From NCBI GenBank assembly GCA_028868305.1, contig JAGWUS010000029.1, forward strand, positions 1-49,017: DNA of 49,017 nt, read 5' to 3'. Positions 27,064-35,081 of this stretch are shown here, one piece after another. The translations under genes and the position numbers were made by a program. This stretch comes from Burkholderiales bacterium. Lineage in GTDB: Bacteria; Pseudomonadota; Gammaproteobacteria; Burkholderiales; Burkholderiaceae_C. Under the pieces are notes generated by a model. The model saw only the letters and a program-made list of their open reading frames with translations. It searched no databases and was not told the DNA's origin. Within the stretch, counting starts at the first letter, position 1; the number at the start of each line of letters is the position of its first letter.

Positions 27064-29101
27064 CCGGTTTCTTCACGGCGCGCGCGATCAGCGCCAGCTC
27101 CCGTACCCGCGCGATATCCGCATCGCTGAACGGGCCGTTCACCCCCGAGATGGCGGCCAGCTTCATGCCGTGTTTGAGGCCCAACTGGTAGATCTCGCGC
27201 ACCTTCTCCCACTCGATGGCGCGGCCCACGGTAAAGTTCTCGAAGCGGCCTTCCAGCGCCAGCACAATGGTCTCGGCCAGGCAGGCGTAGGCCAAGCCTT
27301 TGGGCAGGCCGATGTTCTTCATCTGCACGTCGCCAGGCAGCTGGATCTCGCCCGACTCGATCACCAGCACGTCGGGGCGCTTGGCCACCTCTTGCGGTGG
27401 CAGGTCCAGTGGGCGGGCCACATCGGTGATCACGCAGCCGGGCTTGACCTTCATGATGTCGAGCACCTTTTTGCCCGCACCCGAGGTGGCGGTAACGATC
27501 ATGTCCATGTCGGCAATGCATTTGTCTGCCGACGAAGCGATGAAAATTTTGGCGCCGGGCGAGTCCTTGAGGATCGACTCCTTCAGGGCCAGCAGCTTGG
27601 CCGACTCGGGTGACACCATGTACACCTCTTCGGCGGCGCGCGCCATGAGCCGCGCGCACACCGAGCCAATGGCACCGGTCGCGCCCACGATCATGGCCTT
27701 GAACTTGACCCGGCCCTTGCCTTTGGGCGGCGGCAAAAGGCGCATACGCAGGAGCGCATCGTGCGCGGCCCACAGGGCGCCCGAAGCACTGTAGCTGTTG
27801 CCAGTGGTAATGGGCAACGGCGCACGCTTGGCCACGGTGAGGCCCGCGTCGCCCACCACCTTGGTGAATGCGCCCAGCCCCATGATCTGCGCGCCCAGCC
27901 GTTTGGCCATGGCCGCTGCATCGAGCAGGCGGCGGTAGGTGAACTCGGGGTCGTGGCGCATGATCTCCTTGGGTGTGCCACCAACAGAAATCAGCCAGCC
28001 TTCGGCCTCCACACCCGTGGGCGATTTCACGCCGGTAACGCGGGAGTACACAAATGGTGGCGCGTAGGCCATGATTTTTTCCAGCGAGTCCATCAACACC
28101 GGTGGCGACACCTGCGAGAGCAGCTCGATGGGTTTGACCTTCTTGAAATACTCCTGCGACAGCGGGTGAATCACAAACGCAAAGCGGTTCACCCGCTGGT
28201 AGCCGTTGGGGTACACAATGCGCGGCTTCGCATCCATACCGGTGATGATTTCCAGATAGTCGTCTTCCAGAATCTCGGCGGCGGCCTTGCCAGTAGCCGC
28301 CAGAATCATGGCGTCAAGGAGATTGGCCGCAATCACATGGCCGTGCAAGACAGGCGCCCCGTCAATCACGGTGCTCACGCCCTTGTCGCGCAACTGTGCC
28401 ATGCGCTCATCGTTCACCGCCGCGGTAATCAGGGTTTTGCCAGCCAGCTCTTCCAGGCCGTAGTCGTCCAATTCGTGCGCCGGCGCCACCAGCACCGTAG
28501 CCTTTTGCATGGCCTTGCGCAGCACAAAACGCGTCCAGTCTTTCACCGGTCCGCTGGCAATGGCCGAAGGCAGCGACCAGTCTTTCACATAGTGCGCGCC
28601 GTTGGAGTACAGGTGCAGCGCATCCAGACTGCCCAGCAGCTTGGGCACCCCCAGTTGCAGCACCGGGTCGGCAAACTGCAGGTTGCTGGTGAATTCCGAC
28701 AACGCCAGCGCCAATTTGTAATCGGTCAGACCCGAAAAGAACAAGGTGCGCGCATTGTTGAAATAGTTGCCCAGCTGGGTCTGCGCGTGGCGCACCGCCC
28801 ACTCCTGAAGAATGTCGCCCAACCGCCCACCGGTAGTGACTGGAACCCGGGTAGCCACGGCCTTGAGGCGCGCACTGTCTTTAGCGATGAAACCCTGTGA
28901 ACCGACCTTGTAGCTGTCCTTGAGAACGCCGAGGCCGATGGCTGCGGCCTTCTTATCCCACTGCTTGATGAGCTTGATGGCGGTGGCTGTGCTGCCGTTG
29001 GTGCCGATACGCTGTACCCGCAGCCGGGTACCCAGAAATTCAGTGGTGAATTCAAAGTCCTGCTGGCTGGAGCCCAGGCTGATGCTGACAACGTGTTTCA
29101 T
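27035..29101 (-). CDS. Long acyl-ACP-reductase-like dehydrogenase
   Basis: A 688-residue protein. Residues about 305-660 follow cyanobacterial long-chain acyl-ACP reductase (AAR) block by block: FAFVIHPLSQEYFKKVK, YAPPFVYSRVTGVKSPTG, LGAQIMGLGAFTKVV, PITTGNSYSA, the NADPH loop IVGATGAIGSVCAR (471-484), and AYACLAET with Cys607 aligned to the AAR catalytic cysteine, then LALEGRFENFTVGR. The first 300 residues form an extra domain not found in AAR and not recognised. It would reduce an acyl thioester to an aldehyde if the activity is kept. No aldehyde-deformylating oxygenase lies nearby. Substrate unknown. Confidence 0.8.
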   Translation of the reverse strand: MKHVVSISLGSSQQDFEFTTEFLGTRLRVQRIGTNGSTATAIKLIKQWDKKAAAIGLGVLKDSYKVGSQGFIAKDSARLKAVATRVPVTTGGRLGDILQEWAVRHAQTQLGNYFNNARTLFFSGLTDYKLALALSEFTSNLQFADPVLQLGVPKLLGSLDALHLYSNGAHYVKDWSLPSAIASGPVKDWTRFVLRKAMQKATVLVAPAHELDDYGLEELAGKTLITAAVNDERMAQLRDKGVSTVIDGAPVLHGHVIAANLLDAMILAATGKAAAEILEDDYLEIITGMDAKPRIVYPNGYQRVNRFAFVIHPLSQEYFKKVKPIELLSQVSPPVLMDSLEKIMAYAPPFVYSRVTGVKSPTGVEAEGWLISVGGTPKEIMRHDPEFTYRRLLDAAAMAKRLGAQIMGLGAFTKVVGDAGLTVAKRAPLPITTGNSYSASGALWAAHDALLRMRLLPPPKGKGRVKFKAMIVGATGAIGSVCARLMARAAEEVYMVSPESAKLLALKESILKDSPGAKIFIASSADKCIADMDMIVTATSGAGKKVLDIMKVKPGCVITDVARPLDLPPQEVAKRPDVLVIESGEIQLPGDVQMKNIGLPKGLAYACLAETIVLALEGRFENFTVGRAIEWEKVREIYQLGLKHGMKLAAISGVNGPFSDADIARVRELALIARAVKKPVKPSSRSRP

Positions 29102-29220
29102 GGTGACACAGAGGTAAAAGCAATGACAGTTGCCATTCTTTCACTTCTGTACTGAAGTCAACCCCGATTACAGCAATATTGCATCAAATTGGCTTATAGC
29201 CCTCATGCAATATACATGAA

Positions 29221-29239
29221 CAGCTATGGTATTGATAGC
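29221..29239 (-). repeat. 19-base interrupted-palindrome repeat, copy e
   Basis: On the minus strand GCTATCAATACCATAGCTG, in the 142-base gap between the reductase-like gene and the next upstream gene. Confidence 0.6.
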
Positions 29240-29243
29240 GAAT

Positions 29244-29840
29244 TCAGCGTTTCCGCAGGTCTTCCGGCTTGAGGTCCGAAAAAATGTCACGCAAGTCGAA
29301 TTCCTTGTCATCGGCCACTGCAGCAGGCACGGCTGCTGACGAAGTGGGGGGCATGGGCTTGTGCTGCACGGGTGGTACGGAGGCTGGGGCTGGACCCGCG
29401 CGGCGCACTTCGTTGGCCACCTTTTTCTGCGACCATTCTTCAGGCGCTGGCATGTCGGGAAACGGGCAGTCGCACTCGGCACCAAACTTCCAGACCCATT
29501 CGTATTCGGAGTGGTCCACGTTGGCTTCGTAGCGGTCCAGGCACTGGACCAACTGGCGCTCCAGCGCCATGGCGTAGCGCAGCACGTGGCCGCTCCACTT
29601 GTTCATGATCAGCTGGATCTGGGTACGTTCGGTGCCGTCGCCATTGACCAAGGTCTGCACCTTGCAGTCCAGCCACTGCGCAGGGACACCATGCATGCGC
29701 ATGGTATCGCGGTAGGCGATCAGGACCAGCTCGCGTTGTACATCGTTCGCCTGCAAGGTCGAGCCGCTGGCAATGGCCATAGCAGTGTCAGGAAACTGCG
29801 AATCCTGCTTTGCACGTGCGGACCTGATGAACTTGAACAT
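29244..29840 (-). CDS. Hypothetical protein, related in layout to the gene at 11187-11915
   Basis: A 198-residue soluble protein I cannot assign. MFKFIRSARAKQ opens it. A core of about residues 35-125 (QRELVLIAYRDTMRMHGVP, KVQTLVNGDGTERTQIQLI, then VWKFGAECDCPFPDMP with two nearby cysteines) leads to a Pro/Ala-rich linker and an acidic tail (KEFDLRDIFSDLKPEDL). The same order of core, linker and short tail occurs in the 242-residue protein at 11187. It follows infA on the same strand. Confidence 0.68.
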   Translation of the reverse strand: MFKFIRSARAKQDSQFPDTAMAIASGSTLQANDVQRELVLIAYRDTMRMHGVPAQWLDCKVQTLVNGDGTERTQIQLIMNKWSGHVLRYAMALERQLVQCLDRYEANVDHSEYEWVWKFGAECDCPFPDMPAPEEWSQKKVANEVRRAGPAPASVPPVQHKPMPPTSSAAVPAAVADDKEFDLRDIFSDLKPEDLRKR

Positions 29841-29950
29841 ACCCTTATCTCAAACTTTCTAGATTTTCGCGTGGCAAGCGTGTGACGTTAAACGCCAATG
29901 CTGCATTTGTCTATCCCCCAATCGGGTGAGTCGGGGGCATTGGCGCTGAT

Positions 29951-30205
29951 TTAAGGGGTACGGCGCGGTGTCATGGGACCACGGCCTTCAATGTGGCGGA
30001 AATTGATACGGCCTTTGGTCAGGTCATACGGTGACAACTCCAGCGACACGCGGTCACCCGCCAGAATGCGGATATGGTTCTTGCGCATCTTGCCAGCGGA
30101 GTAGGCGATCAGCTGGTGACCGTTTTCAAGCGTCACTCGAAAGCGCGTATCCGGCAGCACTTCATTGACAACGCCCATCATTTCAATCAGTTCTTCCTTG
30201 GCCAT
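29951..30205 (-). CDS. infA: Translation initiation factor IF-1 (longer paralogue type)
   Basis: An 84-residue S1-fold protein. The motifs [37 protein letters not shown] and the DLTKGRI strand are typical of IF-1, which binds the ribosomal A site during initiation. Ordinary IF-1 is 72 residues. This form has a basic C-terminal extension ([10 protein letters not shown]) and stands outside a ribosomal protein operon, like the second infA copy found in betaproteobacteria. It starts 22 bases after the small gene at 30228-30434. Confidence 0.95.
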   Translation of the reverse strand: MAKEELIEMMGVVNEVLPDTRFRVTLENGHQLIAYSAGKMRKNHIRILAGDRVSLELSPYDLTKGRINFRHIEGRGPMTPRRTP

Positions 30206-30227
30206 GGTGTGGTCCTTCTAAAGTAAA

Positions 30228-30434
30228 TCAGTGGGGGCGCGTGGTGGCACGCACCCAGTCTATGCCCTGCGCGATAGAAAACTGTGCAGCAGCAGCGTGT
30301 GTAGCAAATTCGTCGTGAAAACGCATCACGCGGTCGGTGGACGCGCTGCCGCGCCCGCTGGCAATCGACACCTGCGCAGCGTACTGGCCGCAAGGTAGTT
30401 GTTCAGGGCAGGCCGCGATGCGGTACTTGCCCAT
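30228..30434 (-). CDS. Small hypothetical protein upstream of infA
   Basis: A 68-residue protein, mixed alpha/beta, with no family I recognise. The start MGKYRIAACP at 30434 has an AAAGAGA stretch about ten bases upstream. An in-frame ATG at 30473 has no site. The order of a strand-rich front and a helical FHDEFATHAAAAQF segment suggests a small DUF. Cotranscription with infA is likely from spacing. Confidence 0.55.
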   Translation of the reverse strand: MGKYRIAACPEQLPCGQYAAQVSIASGRGSASTDRVMRFHDEFATHAAAAQFSIAQGIDWVRATTRPH

Positions 30435-30768
30435 AGTGACAGGAATCTCTTTTATCGTTGTAGTAAAAATCATTAAAAACCGAAAGCAAACACTGGCACG
30501 CCCTCATGCCGAGGGTCCCATCCTGTCAACCCGGCAGCAACCCACAAGGGCGCCGCACAAGGCACGCGCCACGGCAGGGGCGTCGTCAACAGTGGGAAAA
30601 AAGCAGCTATTCCGTGAGATGGATAGCGCGGTCGCAATTGAAGGGCCAGATTGAGCGCCCCTCTGCCGGGGGCGTTTGCGTCAAGGCAGCAAAGCCTCGA
30701 CACGGGTCAATCGCCAAAAGCGACGGCTTAATGTACCACGTTGTGAAAATTTGTGCTTGTTTTTCGGA
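30435..30768. other. Gap without recognised gene
   Basis: 334 bases between the small gene upstream of infA and the DUF1624-type gene, both on the minus strand. It contains a GC stem-loop at about 30655-30677 (GCGCCCC...GGGGGCG) that could end the DUF1624 transcript, though it lacks a T run. The promoter of the small gene-infA pair should lie near 30440-30500 but no strong hexamers are seen. No tRNA or repeat found. Confidence 0.4.
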
Positions 30769-31512
30769 TCAGACCATGCGGCTCAGTGTCAGCAGGCCGA
30801 TCAGCAGTGGTTGGTGGACCATGTACCAGGACAGACTCCAGCGCCCTACAAATGCCAAGCCAAGCCAGGCCCCCACGCTCTGCTCCTGTGCAGGTCGCAG
30901 CCAGCCACGCGCCAGCGCCAGCTGGCCGGCCGCCATGCCCCACCACATAACGCCCAGCCAGGGCAGCAGCGGCACATAGTCCTCTGTGATCGGTTTACGG
31001 CTTACCAGACCCAGCCAGTTGAGCGCAGGAGCGTTGAGTGCATCCAACTGCGGCCACAAGGCATGGGCTTGCGGCCCAGCCCAGCCCAGCACGATGAGCA
31101 CTGCGCCTGCGGGCCACAGCCAGCGGCCCCAGCCCGCAGCAAGCCGGCACAGCACCAGCATTACCGCCATGCCGTGCAGCACGCCAAAGTAGATCCAGCT
31201 GTTAGGAAACATATAGTACGAAGCCGCGCTCACCAGGGCCGCGCAGCCGGTAACCTGGGCCCATCGCCGCCAGAACCCGCTCCAGCGCTGGCCGCTGGCC
31301 ACTGCAAGCGCCTGACCCGCCCCTGCACACAGCAAAAACAGGCTCAGGATGCAGGTACGCTGCACCGTCCACAACGGTGCGTTGTAAAAATCCTGACGGA
31401 TGTACCCGAAATGGTTGAGATCAAACGCAAAATGAAACGCCGTCATCCACAGCACGGCCAAGCCGCGTAGAGCGTCAACGGCAGGGTTCCTGACCAGTCG
31501 CAGTGACTTCAT
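30769..31512 (-). CDS. DUF1624 / heparan-alpha-glucosaminide N-acetyltransferase-like membrane protein
   Basis: A 247-residue inner-membrane protein with about seven hydrophobic helices. The opening VDALRGLAVLWMTAFHFAFDLNHFG, which carries the conserved histidine of the family, and later YFGVLHGMAVMLVLCRL and WSLSWYMVHQPLLIGLL match DUF1624/YeiB-type acyltransferase-fold proteins. No acceptor is known. It overlaps gspC by 4 bases (ATGA), so it is transcribed with it. No known link to secretion. Confidence 0.85.
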   Translation of the reverse strand: MKSLRLVRNPAVDALRGLAVLWMTAFHFAFDLNHFGYIRQDFYNAPLWTVQRTCILSLFLLCAGAGQALAVASGQRWSGFWRRWAQVTGCAALVSAASYYMFPNSWIYFGVLHGMAVMLVLCRLAAGWGRWLWPAGAVLIVLGWAGPQAHALWPQLDALNAPALNWLGLVSRKPITEDYVPLLPWLGVMWWGMAAGQLALARGWLRPAQEQSVGAWLGLAFVGRWSLSWYMVHQPLLIGLLTLSRMV

Positions 31513-31961
31513 TTCGGCAGGGCGGGCAGCTCCAGCATCACTTCGACCGGGCCGTTCCTGTCGGCGGACAGCACGGCGCGGCGCCCGGTGACGGATTGCA
31601 GTACCAGACGGTCATCCACTTTGGCGCCCACCGCAAACGGGCGAGCGGGTTTACCGTCTACCGAAATCAGTGCAACGCCACCACTGGATGGGTCAGCCAC
31701 CACCCCCACCAGGGTCAGGCGACTGGCCGTCGATGGGGCAGCAGCACTGGGCGTTGCCGCCACGCCGCCGCCCAAGATCCGGGCCACGGCCTGCGGGTCC
31801 ACGGCCGCAGCACTAGCAACGCCCGCCACTGGCGCCGATGTACCCGCTGCGCCAGCACCCCAAATTTTGAGGCCCCAGTACGCTGCGCTTGCCGCTGCCA
31901 ATGCAGCAAGCGCAAACGTGGCGACCCTGACTGCGAACATGCTGTTACCGTGTATGTGCAT
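31509..31961 (-). CDS. gspC: Type II secretion protein GspC, short form
   Basis: A 150-residue bitopic inner-membrane protein that links the inner platform to the secretin. One hydrophobic helix (about residues 10-30) is followed by an Ala-rich linker and the HR domain (RLTLVGVVADPSSGGVALISVDGKPARPFAVG, then LVLQSV), ending with VMLELPALPK. The PDZ domain of enterobacterial GspC is absent, a form common in betaproteobacteria. The start at 31961 is uncertain, and an ATG at 31940 is possible. It is divergent from gspG with almost no intergenic space. Confidence 0.85.
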   Translation of the reverse strand: MHIHGNSMFAVRVATFALAALAAASAAYWGLKIWGAGAAGTSAPVAGVASAAAVDPQAVARILGGGVAATPSAAAPSTASRLTLVGVVADPSSGGVALISVDGKPARPFAVGAKVDDRLVLQSVTGRRAVLSADRNGPVEVMLELPALPK

Positions 31962-31969
31962 TAGCGGAT

Positions 31970-31975
31970 TATGAT
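31970..31975 (+). promoter_or_regulatory. -10-like element of the gsp operon, overlapping the opposite one of gspC
   Basis: TATGAT on the plus strand is 10 bases before the gspG ATG. On the minus strand the overlapping ATTATG (31969-31974, read CATAAT) is 7 bases before the gspC ATG. The two hexamers nearly coincide, which would make both transcripts start within a few bases of their first codons. Confidence 0.35.
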
Positions 31976-31985
31976 TGAGCGGACT

Positions 31986-32447
31986 ATGCGCCAACACACC
32001 TCTTTTTTCAAAACCCTTGTTCGCACCACCCGCCGGCGCCTGTCTGCCGGCTTCACCCTGATTGAGCTGATGGTGGTGCTGGTAATCATCGGCGTGCTGG
32101 CCGCACTGATCGTGCCCAACGTGCTGGACCGGGCCGACGACGCCCGCGTCACTGCCGCACGAACCGACGTGAGCAACCTGATGCAGGCGCTCAAGCTCTA
32201 CCGGCTGGACAACCAGCGCTACCCCACGGCTGCGCAGGGCCTGCAGGCTCTGCTAGCCAAGCCTACCACCGGGCCGATTCCATCCAACTGGAAACCTTAT
32301 CTCGACAAGCTGCCCAAGGACCCCTGGGGCAATGCCTACCAGTACCTCAACCCCGGCATCAAAGGCGAGATTGACGTGCTGTCGTTTGGCGCCGACGGAC
32401 AGGCCGGCGGCGAAGGCAAGAATGCGGATATTGGTTCCTGGCAGTAG
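31986..32447 (+). CDS. gspG: Major pseudopilin GspG
   Basis: A 153-residue prepilin. A basic leader ends at G before FTLIELMVVLVIIGVLAALIV, the prepilin peptidase site and N-methylated helix. The globular part has the GspG signatures LKLYRLDNQRYPTAAQGLQAL and DPWGNAYQYLNPG, and calcium-site Asp residues near the end. It forms the periplasmic pseudopilus. The start could also be 31971. Neither has a strong ribosome site. Confidence 0.95.
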   Translation: MRQHTSFFKTLVRTTRRRLSAGFTLIELMVVLVIIGVLAALIVPNVLDRADDARVTAARTDVSNLMQALKLYRLDNQRYPTAAQGLQALLAKPTTGPIPSNWKPYLDKLPKDPWGNAYQYLNPGIKGEIDVLSFGADGQAGGEGKNADIGSWQ

Positions 32448-32450
32448 TCA

Positions 32451-32531
32451 GGCCTCCACGCTCCGCCGCTACGCGGGTCGCTGCCCCCCAGGGGGGCTAA
32501 TTTGCCTTGGGGCAGCCCGGCGGCAAATTGC
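32451..32531 (+). repeat. 80-bp structured repeat, copy 1 (before gspH)
   Basis: Nearly the same sequence as 33351-33431, in the same orientation and at the same distance from a prepilin gene's signal region. It carries a CCCCCC/GGGGGG hairpin and a second stem AATTTGCC/GGCAAATT (32499-32506 with 32522-32529). The second stem differs from copy 2 by paired changes that keep the base pairing. Confidence 0.8.
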
Positions 32532-32550
32532 ATTTCGCCAACAACGGTCG

Positions 32551-32985
32551 ATGCGCGCGACTGGCTTCACTCTTTTGGAACTGCTGGTCGTCGTGGCCAT
32601 CATGGCGCTGGCCACCGCGGGCGTGGGTCTGGCATTGCGAGATTCCACCGGTACTCAGCTCGAACGCGAAGCCCAGCGCCTGGCAGCATTGCTGGAATCC
32701 GGCCGTGCCCAGGCGCGCATGGCCTCGACTGTCGTGCGCTGGCGCGCTACCCCCACCGGCTTCGCATTTGAAGGTATTGCGGGCATGCCCCTGCCTACCC
32801 AGTGGCTCGGCGATGATGTGCGCGTCGCTGGCACCGCCCAGCTGGTGCTGGGTCCGGAGCCGGTCATCGGACCACAGCAACTGCAATTGGTGTCCATCTC
32901 CCATCCCGCGCGCAGCCTGACCCTGGCCACGGATGGCATCCGGCCTTTTGCGGTGCTCCCACCACAGGCTGCCGACACCCCATGA
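32551..32985 (+). CDS. gspH: Minor pseudopilin GspH
   Basis: A 144-residue prepilin with a very short leader (MRATG before FTLLELLVVVAIMALATAGVGLAL). The globular part fits GspH (EREAQRLAALLESGRAQARM, then WRATPTGFAFEG). It helps cap the pseudopilus tip complex. The frame is open upstream through the repeat, but the ATG five codons before the processing site is the natural start. It overlaps gspI by 4 bases. Confidence 0.9.
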   Translation: MRATGFTLLELLVVVAIMALATAGVGLALRDSTGTQLEREAQRLAALLESGRAQARMASTVVRWRATPTGFAFEGIAGMPLPTQWLGDDVRVAGTAQLVLGPEPVIGPQQLQLVSISHPARSLTLATDGIRPFAVLPPQAADTP

Positions 32986-33344
32986 AATCTGCCGCGCCGC
33001 GTGGTTTCACCCTGGTGGAAGTGCTGGTGGCCCTGAGCATCGTGGCACTGGCACTGACAGCCGGTGTGCGCGCCGCAGCGTCGCTCACGCGCAATGCCGA
33101 GCGCCAGTCTGATCTCATGCTCGCCCAGCTGTGTGCAGAAAACGCACTCGTCGCCATGCGCCTGGCAAAGCAGATGCCGGCGATAGGCGACAACACAACC
33201 GTGTGCCCCCAGGCGGACCGCCGTCTGGATGTCCGGCTGTCCGTGCGCCCAACACCCAATGCCAACTTCCTTCGGGTCGAGGCACAGGTGAGCGAGGCCA
33301 ACGCGCCCCTGCTCACCTTGTCTACCGTAGTGGGGCGCTACTGA
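32982..33344 (+). CDS. gspI: Minor pseudopilin GspI
   Basis: A 120-residue prepilin, leader MKSAAPRG before FTLVEVLVALSIVALALTAGVRAA. The middle part LCAENALVAMRLAKQMP fits GspI, which nucleates the GspI-J-K tip. It overlaps gspH by ATGA. The gspJ ATG follows one base after its stop. Confidence 0.92.
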   Translation: MKSAAPRGFTLVEVLVALSIVALALTAGVRAAASLTRNAERQSDLMLAQLCAENALVAMRLAKQMPAIGDNTTVCPQADRRLDVRLSVRPTPNANFLRVEAQVSEANAPLLTLSTVVGRY

Positions 33345-33345
33345 A

Positions 33346-34155
33346 ATGATGGCCCCCACGCTCCGCCGCTTCGCGGGTCGCTTCCCCCCGGGGGGGCGAA
33401 TTCCCCTTGGTGCTGCCCGGCGGGGAATTGCGGTTCTCACATACCGGCACCAGCGCGGTTTCACGCTGATTGAGCTGTTGGTGGCCGTCGGTATCATGGC
33501 CGTGATGGCGGGCCTAAGTTGGCGTGGCATTGACGGCATGGTGCAGACCCAGGCCCATGTGCAGCAGCGCTCGGATGCGCTGCTGACGTTGCAGGCCGGG
33601 CTGGCGCAATGGGCGGCCGATCTGGACGCAATGGCCGATGGCCCCATGGAGCAAACCATGGACTGGGACAGCCGCAGCCTGCGCCTGCTGCGACGCAATG
33701 CTGCAGCACCCGGCGACGGCATGCTGGTGGTGGCCTGGGCCCGCCGCTCGGTGGGTGGCGCCGGGCAGTGGCTGCGCTGGCAGTCGCCACCTGTACGCAC
33801 CCGCAAAGAGCAGCGGGCAGCCTGGGCCCGCGCCGCTGCCTGGGCCCAGAACCCGGGCGACGACGAGAAGAAATACGAAGTGCGCATCACACCGCTGGCG
33901 CAGTGGGAGATTTTTTACTTCCGCAACGACGCCTGGAGCCACCCGCTGTCCAGCGGTGACGCGGCATCCGCGGCTGCCTCCGCCCCGACTGCGACAACTG
34001 CCACCACTTCAGCCGCTGTAGTGGCTGCCACCGTTGCCAGCCAGACCCGGCCGGACGGCGTGCGTGTGGTGCTGACATTGCCCCCCGGCGAGGCCCTCAG
34101 CGGCACCCTGACGCGCGACTGGATTCGCCCGACGCTCGGAGGAGGCAAGTCATGA
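33346..34155 (+). CDS. gspJ: Minor pseudopilin GspJ with leader encoded by the repeat
   Basis: A 269-residue prepilin. The processing site G-FTLIELLVAVGIMAVMAGLSW comes only at about residue 38, because the only usable start codons (33346 or 33349) lie before the 80-bp repeat. The repeat thus encodes most of an unusually long basic leader (TLRRFAGRFPPGGRIPLGAA). No ATG, GTG or TTG lies in frame between repeat and signal. The globular domain (WAADLDAMADGPMEQTMDWD, PGAGQWLRW-like) and a late Ala/Thr-rich loop precede a conserved end. It overlaps gspK by 4 bases. Confidence 0.88.
   Translation: MMAPTLRRFAGRFPPGGRIPLGAARRGIAVLTYRHQRGFTLIELLVAVGIMAVMAGLSWRGIDGMVQTQAHVQQRSDALLTLQAGLAQWAADLDAMADGPMEQTMDWDSRSLRLLRRNAAAPGDGMLVVAWARRSVGGAGQWLRWQSPPVRTRKEQRAAWARAAAWAQNPGDDEKKYEVRITPLAQWEIFYFRNDAWSHPLSSGDAASAAASAPTATTATTSAAVVAATVASQTRPDGVRVVLTLPPGEALSGTLTRDWIRPTLGGGKS
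33351..33431 (+). repeat. 80-bp structured repeat, copy 2 (inside the gspJ leader)
   Basis: The second copy. Stem AATTCCCC/GGGGAATT (33399-33406 with 33422-33429) replaces AATTTGCC/GGCAAATT of copy 1, two base pairs changed with pairing kept. Translated in the gspJ frame. The same frame is open in copy 1. Confidence 0.8.
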
Positions 34156-35081
34156 CCCTGCGTCAACGTGGAGCGGCCTTGCTGGCGGCCATGCTCACGG
34201 TCACGCTGGTAGCCACTCTGGCCGCTGCATCCCTGTGGCAGCAATGGCGCAGCATCGAGGTGGAGTCAGCCGAGCGCGCCCGGCTGCAGTCGCTATGGGT
34301 GCTCACCGGCGCCCTGGACTGGGCCCGCCTGATCCTGCGCGAAGACGCCCGCTCAGGCGGAGCAGACCACCTGGCCGAACCGTGGGCCATCCCCCTTGAA
34401 GAAGCACGCTTGTCCACCTTCCTGTCGGCCGACAAAACCACTTCGGCAAATGAAGAGGACACCATGCTGCAGGCCTACCTGTCGGGGCGCATCAGCGACT
34501 TGCAGGCCCGCATGAATGTGCGCAACCTGGTCGATGGCACCAAGCTGTCCGAACCCGCACTGAAGGCCTTTGCCCGGCTGTTTGACCAGCTCGGGCTAGC
34601 GCCTGCCGAGCTGGCCATGCTGTCCGACAACCTGCTGCTGGCACTCAATGCCACGGCCAGTGGCGCACCGGGTGAGGCCGCGCCGCTGTTGCCACAGCGG
34701 GTCAATCAACTGGTCTGGCTGGGCCTGTCACCACGCAGTCTGGAGGCCCTGCGCCCCTACATAACGTTGCTTCCAGAACGCACTCCCGTAAATATCAACA
34801 CTGCAAGCGCCATAGTGTTGTACGCTAGCACTCCTTTTTTGGACTTGGCGCAGGCACAACAACTGGTCAGTGGCCGCCTGGTCAGCCATTTCCGTTCGCT
34901 GGCCGATGCCGGCAAGATTCTGGGAGCAGGACCAGCACAATTCAATGAGGCACAACACAGCGTGAATTCCCGTTTTTTCGAAGTGCGCGGTCGCTTGCGG
35001 CTGGACCAATCGGTGGTTGAAGAACTCTCCGTGGTGCAGCGCGACGGCATGGATGTCAAAACCCTGTGGCGCGAGCACTGA
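34152..35081 (+). CDS. gspK: Minor pseudopilin GspK
   Basis: A 309-residue pseudopilin that forms the tip of the pseudopilus. The leader MTLRQRG precedes AALLAAMLTVTLVATLAAASLW. In place of the usual Glu5 the mature helix is fully hydrophobic, as in other GspK. The large helical insert and the SAM-like segment with TPVNINTASAIVLYA are diagnostic. It overlaps gspJ by ATGA and abuts gspL. Confidence 0.93.
   Translation: MTLRQRGAALLAAMLTVTLVATLAAASLWQQWRSIEVESAERARLQSLWVLTGALDWARLILREDARSGGADHLAEPWAIPLEEARLSTFLSADKTTSANEEDTMLQAYLSGRISDLQARMNVRNLVDGTKLSEPALKAFARLFDQLGLAPAELAMLSDNLLLALNATASGAPGEAAPLLPQRVNQLVWLGLSPRSLEALRPYITLLPERTPVNINTASAIVLYASTPFLDLAQAQQLVSGRLVSHFRSLADAGKILGAGPAQFNEAQHSVNSRFFEVRGRLRLDQSVVEELSVVQRDGMDVKTLWREH

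Noticed and set aside
30600..30630. Eighth copy of the 19-base repeat (CAGCTAT ... ATAGC)
   Set aside because: The ends match but the element is 24 bases long, outside the fixed length of the other seven.
30474..30700. Possible tRNA or small RNA in the gap upstream of infA
   Set aside because: No cloverleaf arms or terminator with T run could be drawn, only one GC hairpin.
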